Notes under the pieces: model-generated | The model's input: the letters and a program-made list of their open reading frames with translations, nothing else | The model's database searches: none | Told to the model about the DNA's origin: nothing | DNA from: Candidatus Gastranaerophilales bacterium | GTDB taxonomy: Bacteria; Cyanobacteriota; Vampirovibrionia; Gastranaerophilales; Gastranaerophilaceae | NCBI GenBank assembly: GCA_944324455.1 | Contig: CALUWJ010000004.1 | Span: 80,053-144,052, forward strand | DNA length: 64,000 nucleotides | Reading direction: 5' to 3' | Part shown: piece after piece, positions 7,545-16,279 of the stretch | Layout of the letters: each line of letters begins with the position of its first letter | How positions within the stretch are numbered: position 1 is the first letter of the stretch | Translations under genes and position numbers: made by a program

Positions 7545-8729
7545 TTATTCTCCCATTCTGCGAAGCAGATTAAATACTCCGTGGTTATAGTTTGTTTTGC
7601 TGTCTTCAATTATATTTGTAAAGTTTATATTATATATTTCATTAGCTAAATTTTTAAATGCTTTTGCAATATTTGATTGTGAATTAACTTCTCCAAGTGC
7701 TTGACCTCTGTTTATTGCATCAATGAGTGTTAAATAGTTGTTTGGAATTTTGAAAAATACTTCTTTTGATGTTGTTTTTTCAATATCTTTAATTGTGATT
7801 TCAGAATTTTCAATGTGCCTATTGATAATTAATTTTACTTTGTCTTTATTGTATCCCATATTATCAAATAATTCACGGCATTTTTGCAGATTTCTTATGG
7901 AAGCAAGATTTTCTAATCCTATCAATAATATTAAATCCATTGTATTTAATATTGAAACTGTTCTTTCATCTATTACACTTGTTAAATCAATAATTATGTA
8001 TGAAAATAGATTTTTTAGTGCGTTTAGTATTTTGTTTATTGTCTGAATGTTTATTTTTGTTTTTAAGTTTATTTCATCTTGCATGGAAAATACATAGAGA
8101 TTTGTATTTTGATAGTTATTTAAAAGTGATAAAAATAAATTATTATCGGAATTTTCAATGTTTTTTAAAATATAATCAATATTAAATTTTTGTTCTATAT
8201 TTAAATATGTCAAAATGTCTTCTGAATTAAAGCTTAAATCAAGCAAGCATACTTTTTCTTCAGTCTTTTTTGAAAGTTCGTATGCTAAATTAACCGCTAT
8301 TGAGGTTTTGCCTACACCTGCTTTATTTGAAAAAATACAAATTGTATTTGCTTTAGCGCTGTTTTGATTTTTTGTTTTTATTTTTTTAATTGATGCTTCT
8401 AAAATATTTGGTATAACAGGTTTTAATAAAAAATCTTTTACACCTTCTTTTAATATCGAAGTTGTGAGTTCAGAATTAATTTCATAAGATAGAGCAATAA
8501 AATTAAGTTTTGAATTTTGTTCTTTTAATTTACTTATTTCTTTGATGATTGTATTTGAATTTTTTAAATCAACATCAAAGATTATTAAATCAACCTCTCT
8601 TGGATTAAGATTAAAGTCTTTAAATTTATCAAAAGAAGCTAAAAACTCAATATCATCAATATTTTTTAAAAATGCTGATATTGTTTCTTTTGAATTATTA
8701 GTTTTATCAATAATGACCGTTTTAATCAT
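7545..8729 (-). CDS. CpaE/TadZ-like protein: receiver-like domain plus MinD/ParA ATPase
   Basis: Residues 1-115 resemble a response-regulator receiver (Asp52 at the end of beta-3, Lys103-Pro104 at the end of beta-5; only one of the usual N-terminal acidic pair, Asp8). Residues 125-390 are a MinD/ParA ATPase with deviant Walker A NKAGVGKTS at 135-143. This is the CpaE/TadZ architecture, which places Tad pilus machinery at the pole. The putative phosphoacceptor is kept, so phosphorylation is possible. The stop is followed after two nt by the TTG start of the CpaF-like gene, so the two are co-translated. It is the first gene of the run that continues into ribD-aroQ-thiL-ispD. Confidence 0.8.
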   Translation of the reverse strand: MIKTVIIDKTNNSKETISAFLKNIDDIEFLASFDKFKDFNLNPREVDLIIFDVDLKNSNTIIKEISKLKEQNSKLNFIALSYEINSELTTSILKEGVKDFLLKPVIPNILEASIKKIKTKNQNSAKANTICIFSNKAGVGKTSIAVNLAYELSKKTEEKVCLLDLSFNSEDILTYLNIEQKFNIDYILKNIENSDNNLFLSLLNNYQNTNLYVFSMQDEINLKTKINIQTINKILNALKNLFSYIIIDLTSVIDERTVSILNTMDLILLIGLENLASIRNLQKCRELFDNMGYNKDKVKLIINRHIENSEITIKDIEKTTSKEVFFKIPNNYLTLIDAINRGQALGEVNSQSNIAKAFKNLANEIYNINFTNIIEDSKTNYNHGVFNLLRRMGE

Positions 8730-8797
8730 TTTAAAGACTTTTTATATATAATCCGCCCCGATGCTATTATATTTAATAGTAAAAAATAAAGATATAC

Positions 8798-9292
8798 TTA
8801 ATTAAGAGTATTTTTTATAAAATCTAAAAACTCTTTTAAGGCTTGTTTTGCTATATCTTTTTTGATTTTATGTCTTAGATTGGTGTCAGCTTTTTTTGAA
8901 ATATATTTTATAACTTTTATTTTATCTTTATAGCCTACCGAAATATAAACCAGTCCAATGGGTTTTTCTATGGTTCCTCCTGTTGGGCCTAAAATTCCTG
9001 TTGTTGCTATTGAACAATCTGCGTATTTTAAAAGTCCTAAAGACATTTCATGTGCAGTTTGTTCGCTAACTGCTCCATATTTATCAAGCGTGGATTTTGA
9101 AACTTCTAAAAATTTCATTTTTGCTTCGTTGGAGTAGGTAACAAAATTTTGAAAAATAAATTTGCTTGCGCCATCAATATCGGTTAAATATGAACTTACC
9201 AACCCTCCTGTGCAGCTTTCTGCAGTTGATAGGGAGAGTTTATTTTTTATTAAAATATCTTTTATTTCTTTTAAAATTTCTTGTTTTTTCAT
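8798..9292 (-). CDS. pncC: Nicotinamide-nucleotide amidohydrolase (CinA C-terminal domain)
   Basis: Stand-alone CinA C-terminal domain (164 residues) that deamidates NMN to nicotinate mononucleotide, recycling pyridine nucleotides. The motif STAESCTGGLVSSYLT near residue 20 and TGILGPTGGT near residue 98 are typical of the family. It is the last gene of the minus-strand operon starting with nrnA, nine nt after a secreted protein gene. No N-terminal molybdopterin-like domain is present, which matches the short PncC form. Confidence 0.93.
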   Translation of the reverse strand: MKKQEILKEIKDILIKNKLSLSTAESCTGGLVSSYLTDIDGASKFIFQNFVTYSNEAKMKFLEVSKSTLDKYGAVSEQTAHEMSLGLLKYADCSIATTGILGPTGGTIEKPIGLVYISVGYKDKIKVIKYISKKADTNLRHKIKKDIAKQALKEFLDFIKNTLN

Positions 9293-9300
9293 AAATAAAA

Positions 9301-9990
9301 CTACGATGGAATATCAAGCGTTTTTAATAATATAATATTAAATTCAGAGCCTTTATCTATTATTATTTCATCTCCATGGCGAAATAAATCAGCTATGGTG
9401 TTATATACACCTGAACCAACACAAGCAATTGAGCCTCCAAGAGCAGCAACGGGAACAAATAATATTTTTGCTCCTTTAAATAATTCATCTCCTGATGTTG
9501 CGCCCCATTTAATTGTTCTTGGGACAATTTGACCTGCTTTTTTCCAGTCTCTGCCGACTGCTCTAAAATAATTTCCGTTTGTAGTCAGTGCGCCATCCGG
9601 TTTTAGGATATAGCTGAAATGGCTTGCAATCCCAGCGCTTAGAGGAAGTTGAGTACCTTTTTTTGTGATTAAATGATCAAGTGTTAAATATAAAACAGCC
9701 GGTCTTGAAAGACTTTTTGAGTATTCAATTTCTGAGACTCTGCCTCTAAATATTGTTTTAGAAGGCAGTACTAATTTATTATTTACATATATATCATTTT
9801 TTAAATATGCTTGAAACATATCGCCTTGGACAATATTTTGCGTTGTGATGTCTTGTGCCATTTCTAAATCCAGTTTAGTGCCATAAGGAATACTTATTCC
9901 ATCTATATCAGCATATAATTGGTGTGCTGCTTGAGCTTTTGTAAAAAATAATAAACAAAAAGTAAGCAATATAATTTGAAATAATTTCAT
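9301..9990 (-). CDS. Secreted protein of unknown function
   Basis: 229 residues with a clear signal peptide (hydrophobic core about 4-18, cleavage likely after AQA near 21). The mature part has a pattern seen in all-beta envelope proteins: a GDxF..L block, then a VLPSKTIFRGRVSEIE block, reminiscent of the beta-barrel part of TrbI/VirB10-like and related cyanobacterial proteins. A Gly/Ala-rich hydrophobic segment (about 175-195) could touch a membrane. GAGGGAT stands five nt before the ATG. It lies between the YhaM-like and pncC genes. Function unknown. Confidence 0.7.
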   Translation of the reverse strand: MKLFQIILLTFCLLFFTKAQAAHQLYADIDGISIPYGTKLDLEMAQDITTQNIVQGDMFQAYLKNDIYVNNKLVLPSKTIFRGRVSEIEYSKSLSRPAVLYLTLDHLITKKGTQLPLSAGIASHFSYILKPDGALTTNGNYFRAVGRDWKKAGQIVPRTIKWGATSGDELFKGAKILFVPVAALGGSIACVGSGVYNTIADLFRHGDEIIIDKGSEFNIILLKTLDIPS

Positions 9991-9993
9991 TTT

Positions 9994-10833
9994 CTATCCC
10001 TCATTTTTAATATCGTTTGTGCTTGTGGCACCGAATTTTGCACTTAAGTCATCGATATGATGAATTATATAATAAAAAGGCTCTAAATCTTTTTCGCCTA
10101 AGTCAATCATAGCACCCCAATCTGATCTTCCGTGGTGGGAAGCTATCATTTTGGCTATATTTAAAAAACCTTCTTGCATGCAAAGAAAAAAGCCGTATTG
10201 AGAATGGCTAATCCAATCTTTTCTAAATTGTTCGTTATAATCAATTAACCCTGATTCAAGATTTATTTCATATTCAAAAATTTTGCCTATATCATGTAAA
10301 ATAGCTGCGGCTACTACTTCATCTTTATCTAGAGGTTTTTTTAAGATAGGAAGAATTGTTTTTGCTATTTCAACACATTCTTTTGTGTGCATGATTAAAC
10401 CGCCGATATAGTTGTGATGCATGTGTTTAGCGGCAGGTGAGATTAAAAATTTTTCTTTGTTTTTATTTAAAATATCAAGAACGAATGTTTTTAGTTTTTC
10501 ATTATTAAAATCATTTACAGCATTTAAAATATAAGAGAAACATTCTTCTTGCTTGTTTTTATCAATTCCTAAAGAAGCAGTATCTAATACTTCAAAATTA
10601 TTTAAAAGACAATTATTGTATTTTTCGTTATAGCTTCCTGTGATTATTTTGATGATATTTCCTGTCCTAAGAGCTATATCAGGAAGTCTGTTTAGTGCTT
10701 CTTCCCATAATACGCAATTTAAGATTGAACCATCTTCAACTTTTTTAAGCTGCATTTTGCCCATTTTGGTTCCGGCTTTTGTATCTCCAACAGAGAATGA
10801 TAATATTTCATATTTGGCATTAAAATCTAACAT
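9994..10833 (-). CDS. YhaM-like 3'-5' exoribonuclease (OB-fold plus HD domain)
   Basis: Residues 8-80 have the look of an OB-fold nucleic-acid-binding domain (AGTKMGKMQL, then VLWEEAL). From residue 138 comes an HD phosphohydrolase domain: HH at 139-140, His149, HD at 180-181 (AAAILHDIGKIFEYE), and a later SHHGR. This order is that of YhaM/CBF1-type 3'-5' exoribonucleases. At 279 residues it is a little shorter than Bacillus YhaM (about 314). Its operon also holds nrnA, another small-RNA hydrolase, so a shared role in RNA end-decay is plausible. Confidence 0.85.
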   Translation of the reverse strand: MLDFNAKYEILSFSVGDTKAGTKMGKMQLKKVEDGSILNCVLWEEALNRLPDIALRTGNIIKIITGSYNEKYNNCLLNNFEVLDTASLGIDKNKQEECFSYILNAVNDFNNEKLKTFVLDILNKNKEKFLISPAAKHMHHNYIGGLIMHTKECVEIAKTILPILKKPLDKDEVVAAAILHDIGKIFEYEINLESGLIDYNEQFRKDWISHSQYGFFLCMQEGFLNIAKMIASHHGRSDWGAMIDLGEKDLEPFYYIIHHIDDLSAKFGATSTNDIKNEG

Positions 10834-10845
10834 AAAATCATTCTA

Positions 10846-11901
10846 CTACAATTGAGCTTTTAGCGCCATAATTTTTTTATAAGATTTATTTATGTCTTCT
10901 TCTTTTATGGTACCTTTTTGGATTTCTTCTTTAATTATTTTATGAATTTCATTTGCAATGTTTTTGTTATTTTTACCTATATTATTTGAAAATAATAATA
11001 TATCTATCCCTGAATTTATTGCATTTACTATAACTTCTCTAAGAGAATAATTTTTTTTGATTGCCCCCATATCATAATCATCAGAAATAATTACTCCCCT
11101 AAATCCGATTTTATTTATTAATAAGTCATTTATTGTTTTTTTGGATAAACTGGCTGGGAAATCTTTATCTATATTTTCATTATAAATATGAGAAACCATT
11201 ACCATATTCATTTTGTCTAAATCTTTTAATTCTTTATATGGTATTAATTCAATTTCTTTAAAATCATTTGTGGAATTAACAAAACCTTTATGCGTGTCGC
11301 CTTTGGCTGAACCATGTCCAGGGAAGTGTTTAATTGATGTTATTATTTTTCTTTTATTGTGTTCTTCAATAAAAATTCTTGCAATATCAGAAACAATCAT
11401 AGGATTATCTGAGTAGCCTCTTTGTTTTTTTGCTATGATAGAATTTTCATTTATTGCTAAATCAACGCAAGGGGCGAAATTAAGGTTGAATTTTATCTCA
11501 GATAGTGTGTCTGCCATTTTAGAATATTCTTTTTTTATTTCAAGTTCATTTTTATCTGCAACTTCTTTAGCAGTTAGGCTTTCATAAAAATTATGCCTTT
11601 GAATAAAACCGCCCTCATTATCTATTGCTATAAATGGCGCTATATCTGATGAAGATAAAAGTTTTTCATTCATTTTTATTAAATCATTTTTAGATTTAAT
11701 GTTTTTTGAAAAAAGTATAACTCCTGATATTTTTTTATTTTCAACATCTTTTAATATTTTCTTAAAACCAATAGAATTAATGTTATTGCCATTAAACCCA
11801 AGAATTATCATCTGTCCGATTTTATCATCTAAATCGACTGCAAAACAACAAGAGCTTAAAAGAAGAATAATAGTGATTAATTTTTTTATGGTTATTCGCA
11901 T
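10846..11901 (-). CDS. nagZ: Glycoside hydrolase family 3 beta-N-acetylhexosaminidase, exported
   Basis: NagZ removes N-acetylglucosamine from peptidoglycan fragments during wall recycling. The family fingerprint KHFPGHG is at 191-197, followed by GDTHKG with the catalytic Asp202-His204 dyad; ISDDYDMGA (274-275) holds the nucleophile Asp. The N-terminus is a signal sequence with a possible lipobox LSSC (Cys18), so this form is probably an envelope lipoprotein or secreted, unlike the cytoplasmic NagZ of enterobacteria. It overlaps the yihY-like gene upstream by 10 nt. Confidence 0.9.
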   Translation of the reverse strand: MRITIKKLITIILLLSSCCFAVDLDDKIGQMIILGFNGNNINSIGFKKILKDVENKKISGVILFSKNIKSKNDLIKMNEKLLSSSDIAPFIAIDNEGGFIQRHNFYESLTAKEVADKNELEIKKEYSKMADTLSEIKFNLNFAPCVDLAINENSIIAKKQRGYSDNPMIVSDIARIFIEEHNKRKIITSIKHFPGHGSAKGDTHKGFVNSTNDFKEIELIPYKELKDLDKMNMVMVSHIYNENIDKDFPASLSKKTINDLLINKIGFRGVIISDDYDMGAIKKNYSLREVIVNAINSGIDILLFSNNIGKNNKNIANEIHKIIKEEIQKGTIKEEDINKSYKKIMALKAQL

Positions 11902-12767
11902 TGTTTTTGTTTTTTCTTTTCTAAAATAATTAATTTTCTCAAAGTTTGGTTATTTACTTGTCCGCCAATTAAAAGAATAATTGATGAATAATATAGCCAA
12001 ACCATTAAAATAGCAAAAGTTCCGATTGTTCCATAAACTTTATTGTATGTTCCAAGAGAATTAACATATAAAGAAAATGCCCAAGAACCAATTAACCAAA
12101 AAACACAGAAAAACGATGCTCCGGGGATTATGCTTTTTCTTTTTGCGCTAAAATCTCTTGCAGGAAGAACATAATAATTAATTGCGGCCAATAAAAACAA
12201 CATAATAAATGCAATTGGCCATCTGATGAATAAAACGGTATCAATAATATGTGATGGAATTGATAAATAAATTCCTATAAAATTAAGGATTAATTTTCCT
12301 AAAACAATTAAATTTATGCTTATAAATAAGAAAAATGTGTTTACAAAAACCATTAAAATTGATAAAAAACGAACTTTAATAAAGCTTCGATTTTCAGTTA
12401 CATTATTGGCGCGATTTAAACCTTTTATGATAACTGCTATGGCGTTTGAAGTTAAAAATAAAGTTACAAAAAAGCCGACTATTGCCATTAATTTTCCGCT
12501 TTTAAAAATAACAACTTCAGCTAAAACACTGTTGATTAAATCTATAACTCCTTGAGGGGCAATGGTTGACAGTCCAAAAATAATTTTATTTATAAAAAAT
12601 GTTTTTCCAAGCCAGCCAAAAACAGCCATTGAAAAAAGCATAAAAGGAAAAATTCCTAATGCCATCATATATGCCATCTCTCCTGCTGCATTTGCAAAAT
12701 CATCTCTGATAATGCTGTTTATGAGATTTTGAATGTATTCTTTTAATATCTGTATTACTTTTTTCAT
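11892..12767 (-). CDS. YihY/BrkB-family inner-membrane protein
   Basis: A 291-residue integral membrane protein with about six transmembrane segments and the family features: an N-terminal amphipathic stretch, AAGEMAYMMALGIFPFM (about 27-43) leading into the first membrane helix, and a conserved C-terminal YNKVYGTIGTFAILMVWLYY-like block. The molecular function of the family is unknown; older annotations as RNase BN or virulence factor are not supported. Start ATG at 12767 is five nt from the end of nrnA; the 3' end overlaps nagZ. Confidence 0.88.
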   Translation of the reverse strand: MKKVIQILKEYIQNLINSIIRDDFANAAGEMAYMMALGIFPFMLFSMAVFGWLGKTFFINKIIFGLSTIAPQGVIDLINSVLAEVVIFKSGKLMAIVGFFVTLFLTSNAIAVIIKGLNRANNVTENRSFIKVRFLSILMVFVNTFFLFISINLIVLGKLILNFIGIYLSIPSHIIDTVLFIRWPIAFIMLFLLAAINYYVLPARDFSAKRKSIIPGASFFCVFWLIGSWAFSLYVNSLGTYNKVYGTIGTFAILMVWLYYSSIILLIGGQVNNQTLRKLIILEKKKQKQCE

Positions 12768-12772
12768 ACTTT

Positions 12773-13726
12773 TTATAATAGTGTTTTTGTTTCTTTTAAT
12801 AGAGCTTCAAGTGCTTGATTTAGTTTTAATTTAATGGTGCAGCCTGCTGCCCTTTTGTGTCCGCCGCCATTAAATTTTTGAGCAATTTTTGTTGCATCAA
12901 TTTCTTTTGTTCTGATTGAAACCTTAACTCCGTTTGTTGTTTCTTTTAAAACAAATGCAGCTTCAACATTTTTTATAGAGCGCAGTGTTTCGCAAATTCC
13001 TTCTGTGTATTCGTCTTTTGCGTTATATTTTTTTAAAATTTCTTGTGAAATTAAAGTGTAAGCAATTTTGTCATCCAGACAAAATTGCGCATTTGAAACA
13101 AGATTGTTTTGAAATAATATCAGATTTTTTGGTTTATTTGTGTAGCACAAATCTGCAATTTGAGAAGTGTCAATACCAGCTTTAGATAACTCTGAAGCAA
13201 TTTCAAAAGTATGAGAAGTGGTGCTTTCATATTTAAAACAGCCTGTATCTGTTAATATTGCGCAATATAAACCAACTGCCATTTCTTTTGTGATTTCAAT
13301 ATTCAAATTTTTGAAAAAATCATATAAAACTTCACCTGTTGATGAAATACCGCCTCTTATATGGTTTAATTTTGCATAGCCTTTATTTGTTTTGTGGTGA
13401 TCAATTGCGATTGTATTTTTCGCATTATCAAAAATTTCTCTTGCACTACCTATCATTCTATCTATTGAAGCGATATCAAGGGCTATAATTAAATCATATT
13501 TATTTTCAATATTTGAAAAATTTTTAGCATTATTGATGTAAGGTAAAAATGAATAAGAAGACGGAAAATTAAAATTATCTTCAATTTGAATTAAAATATC
13601 GGCTTTGTCTCCTATAAAACTTTTCATAGCGGATGCGCAACCCAATGTATCGCCATCGGGGTTTATATGTGTTATTATAAGAGGGCACAATGAACTATTT
13701 ATTGCGTTTAAAATTTCTCTTTCCAT
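12773..13726 (-). CDS. nrnA: DHH-family oligoribonuclease / pAp phosphatase
   Basis: NrnA-type enzymes degrade nano-RNAs and dephosphorylate 3'-phosphoadenosine 5'-phosphate. Metal ligands are all visible: HINPDGD (His20, Asp24, Asp26), ALDIASIDR near 82-90, DHH at 109-111, and the DHHA1 motif GGGHKRAAGC near the C-terminus. Length 317 is typical. It is the first gene of a six-gene minus operon. The ATG lies seven nt downstream of an extended -10 with no ribosome-binding site, so the message may be leaderless. Confidence 0.93.
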   Translation of the reverse strand: MEREILNAINSSLCPLIITHINPDGDTLGCASAMKSFIGDKADILIQIEDNFNFPSSYSFLPYINNAKNFSNIENKYDLIIALDIASIDRMIGSAREIFDNAKNTIAIDHHKTNKGYAKLNHIRGGISSTGEVLYDFFKNLNIEITKEMAVGLYCAILTDTGCFKYESTTSHTFEIASELSKAGIDTSQIADLCYTNKPKNLILFQNNLVSNAQFCLDDKIAYTLISQEILKKYNAKDEYTEGICETLRSIKNVEAAFVLKETTNGVKVSIRTKEIDATKIAQKFNGGGHKRAAGCTIKLKLNQALEALLKETKTLL

Positions 13727-13733
13727 TAGTTAT

Positions 13734-13742
13734 AAAATACCA
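13734..13742 (-). promoter_or_regulatory. Extended -10 element of the nrnA operon; probable leaderless start
   Basis: On the minus strand TGG-TATTTT (13742-13734) is an extended -10 that ends seven nt before the nrnA ATG at 13726. The intergenic region to the divergent exchanger gene is only 36 nt. No Shine-Dalgarno precedes nrnA. Confidence 0.45.
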
Positions 13743-13762
13743 TAAAAACAAAGGAAAAATAA

Positions 13763-14779
13763 ATGCTTTTTTTAATTCACTTATTTGCAGTAATATTTTA
13801 TCTTTTGATGATTATATATGCTTGTTCATTATTTACAAATGCGGTTGAAAATTTAGGATGTAAATTAAAAATAGGAAATAATGCAATAGGTTCAATTTTT
13901 GCCGTTTTTGGAACTAGCTTTCCTGAAACAATTGTTCCTATAATAGCTATTTTTGGTTCATTGATATTAAAAAAAGATGTTGTTTTGGGTCAAGATATAG
14001 CTCTTGGTGCGATTATAGGTTCTCCATTTATATTATCAACTTTTGCTCTATTTTTAATGGGGGCTGTTTTGATATTTATAAAGCGCCCTAAAAAAGAGTT
14101 AAACCTTGATTACAAAAATGTTTTAAGACAATACAAATATTTTATTTTTGCTTATGCAGTTGCGATATTATCATCTTTTTTACCTTACTATTATTTAAAA
14201 ATAGTCGCAGTTTTGTTTTTGTTGACTTTGTATTGCATATTTGTTTATCGAACAATAATAAAATCAAAAGAATGTTTTTGTGAAAACTATACAGATGAGC
14301 TTTTTATAATAAAAATTTTTAAATTAAAAGATAAATTAATTTATACCATATTTCAGTTTGTTTTTTCGATTTTTGCATTAGCTATTTTTTCTCATTTTTT
14401 TGTAAATGAAATTGGATATTTTTCAACAATCTTAAATATAAATCCTGTTATTTTAAGTTTAATTGTAACTCCTTTTGCAACAGAGCTTCCTGAATGTATA
14501 AATAGCATAATATGGATTAAAAATAATAAAGATGATTTAGCTATGGCAAATGTGCTTGGCGGAATTGTTTTTCAAGCAATGATTCCAACCTCAATAGGGA
14601 TAGCGTTTACTCCTTGGGTTTTGAATTTTGATATATTATTGAATGCGTTATTGGTTGTTATTTTTTCTTTTATTTTTATTATGAGCATTTTAATTTTGAA
14701 AAAAATAAAATTGATACCATTATTATTTGCGGGTTTATTTTATTTTGGATATTTAATATACATATTTTTAGCGCATTAA
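13763..14779 (+). CDS. CaCA-family Na+/Ca2+ (cation) exchanger
   Basis: A 338-residue membrane protein with about ten hydrophobic helices. The two alpha-repeats of the CaCA family are recognisable: GTSFPE at 50-55 and ATELPE at 239-244, each with the acidic residue that binds the cation. The middle loop (about 168-190) is short and has three Cys. AAGGA stands eight nt before the ATG. The gene is a single-gene unit closed by a strong terminator. Calcium is the usual substrate but the ion is not determined. Confidence 0.85.
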   Translation: MLFLIHLFAVIFYLLMIIYACSLFTNAVENLGCKLKIGNNAIGSIFAVFGTSFPETIVPIIAIFGSLILKKDVVLGQDIALGAIIGSPFILSTFALFLMGAVLIFIKRPKKELNLDYKNVLRQYKYFIFAYAVAILSSFLPYYYLKIVAVLFLLTLYCIFVYRTIIKSKECFCENYTDELFIIKIFKLKDKLIYTIFQFVFSIFALAIFSHFFVNEIGYFSTILNINPVILSLIVTPFATELPECINSIIWIKNNKDDLAMANVLGGIVFQAMIPTSIGIAFTPWVLNFDILLNALLVVIFSFIFIMSILILKKIKLIPLLFAGLFYFGYLIYIFLAH

Positions 14780-14807
14780 AAAACCCTCTTATAAAAGAGG
14801 GTTTTTT
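14778..14807. terminator. Bidirectional intrinsic terminator
   Basis: Perfect 13-bp stem: AAAAAACCCTCTT (14778-14790) with AAGAGGGTTTTTT (14795-14807) around the 4-nt loop ATAA. A and T runs on both sides let it serve the exchanger gene (+) and the convergent transporter gene (-). Confidence 0.93.
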
Positions 14808-14824
14808 AATGGTTTAGAATTTAT

Positions 14825-16207
14825 TTAGTCGTTTTCATCTTCTTTTACTGTAAGAGTTATCATAACGGCAATAATTAACATTATAGCACCTGCTAAAAAC
14901 GCATAATCCCAGTGATTATTTGTAAATTCACCCATTTTAAATGTGGATAGATTAATAAACCAAGCCAAAAGGGTGCAAACTAATACTTGGGGAGCTGAAA
15001 TGAAGATGTTGAATATTCCCATTGCAGAACCTTCTGTTCCTTCTTTTATATATTTTGAAAGCATTGCAAAAGGAAGTGATAGGGTTGAAGCCCAACCAAT
15101 ACCTGCAAGGCCCATAGCAGCAAATACTGTTACATTATTCGGCATTAAAGTCATTAATAAATATGCAAATGCCATTAAAAATAATGCACCGGCATGAACT
15201 TTTTTGTTTCCTCTTGTTTCTGCCATTTTAGCAACAGGAATTGCAATAATAAAACATATCAAATTAAAAAATGCAAAACATATTGAAGCAAAGTTTTGCG
15301 CTTGAATTTGACGAGCTTGGAATGTTTCTATGATATTTGATGGCAAATCTGCAGTATTTGGAATTGAATATAAAATGTGTACTACATATTGTGTGAAGAA
15401 AATAAATAAACACATTATACCTATCCAAGCAAAAAATTGAACCATACAAATTTTGCCTACTTCAGGGCTTGCGTTTAAAAATTCTTTTACATTTTCTATG
15501 AAAGGTTTAGAAACTTGTTTTTTTGCTTCAAGTTTCTTTTCAATCATAATTTCTTTGCTGGGCATATTTTCTCTAAAAGTAAAACAGGTCCAAAGCATAC
15601 CTAAAATAAACGCTACACCTGCCATTGTAAATTGAGCACCTGTTGACATTTGATAGTTAAAAGCCCATTTTAAAAATGGAGCTGCACCTGCTGCAATAAC
15701 CGAGCCTAAGCCAATAGCAAAACTTAAAAACGAATTAGCTATTGCATGTTGGCTTTTTACGATATTATCCGGAATCAATGCTCTGTATGGCCCTTGGGCA
15801 GCATTAACACAAGCATCTATTATCCAAATAAATATTGCTGCAATAAATAATGCAAGCCAAGCAGGGTGGTTTTGACCGAACAAGTTGCTTATTGCTTCGC
15901 TTTTTGGCAATAAAATTAAACCCATTGCGCCAAGTAAAGCACCAAAGAATAAATATGGAATTCTTCTTCCGAATTTAGTGAATGTGTTATCTGAAAGTGC
16001 ACCTATTATAGGCTGCACAACAATTCCGGTTACAGGACCGGCAAGCCAAATAATTCCGTATAAAAGAGGGCTTGCACCTAATGATTCTGTCAATGGACCA
16101 GACAAAATAATTCTCATTTGCCATGCAAATTGTAAGCCAAAGAAGCCTATACAGAAATTTAGCAGTGCCAAAGAGCTGAATTTTCTTAAATTCTCATCAT
16201 TGGACAT
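14825..16207 (-). CDS. SLC45/GPH-type major facilitator transporter
   Basis: A 460-residue permease with about 12 transmembrane helices. The WLAGPVTGIVVQPIIGALSD stretch and the following FGRRIPY in loop 2-3 are typical of the SLC45/GPH sugar-cation symporter group of the major facilitator superfamily, so a sugar or glycoside is the likely substrate. I moved the start to the ATG at 16207, which has GGAGG six nt upstream; the ATG at 16225 would include that site in the coding region. Transcription probably starts at the symmetrical promoter shared with the SpoIID-like gene. Confidence 0.85.
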   Translation of the reverse strand: MSNDENLRKFSSLALLNFCIGFFGLQFAWQMRIILSGPLTESLGASPLLYGIIWLAGPVTGIVVQPIIGALSDNTFTKFGRRIPYLFFGALLGAMGLILLPKSEAISNLFGQNHPAWLALFIAAIFIWIIDACVNAAQGPYRALIPDNIVKSQHAIANSFLSFAIGLGSVIAAGAAPFLKWAFNYQMSTGAQFTMAGVAFILGMLWTCFTFRENMPSKEIMIEKKLEAKKQVSKPFIENVKEFLNASPEVGKICMVQFFAWIGIMCLFIFFTQYVVHILYSIPNTADLPSNIIETFQARQIQAQNFASICFAFFNLICFIIAIPVAKMAETRGNKKVHAGALFLMAFAYLLMTLMPNNVTVFAAMGLAGIGWASTLSLPFAMLSKYIKEGTEGSAMGIFNIFISAPQVLVCTLLAWFINLSTFKMGEFTNNHWDYAFLAGAIMLIIAVMITLTVKEDEND

Positions 16208-16234
16208 TTTTTCCTCCGTAAGCATATTAAAAAC

Positions 16235-16279
16235 ATTATTAATTTTACATTAATATTTTTTAATTGTAAAATTAATAAT
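16235..16279. promoter_or_regulatory. Symmetrical divergent promoter: 15-bp inverted repeat carrying both -35/-10 pairs
   Basis: The 15-nt arms 16235-16249 and 16265-16279 are perfect inverted repeats around 15 nt. On the plus strand TTTACA (16244-16249), a 17-nt spacer and TAAAAT (16267-16272) form a promoter whose start falls about at the SpoIID-like ATG (16280). By symmetry the minus strand has TTTACA (16270-16265), 17 nt, TAAAAT (16247-16242) for the transporter gene. The two promoters overlap face to face, so their use should be mutually exclusive or jointly controlled. Confidence 0.65.

Noticed and set aside
11892..12767. YihY-like gene as RNase BN
   Set aside because: The old name comes from a misassignment; the sequence is a multi-span membrane protein without nuclease motifs.
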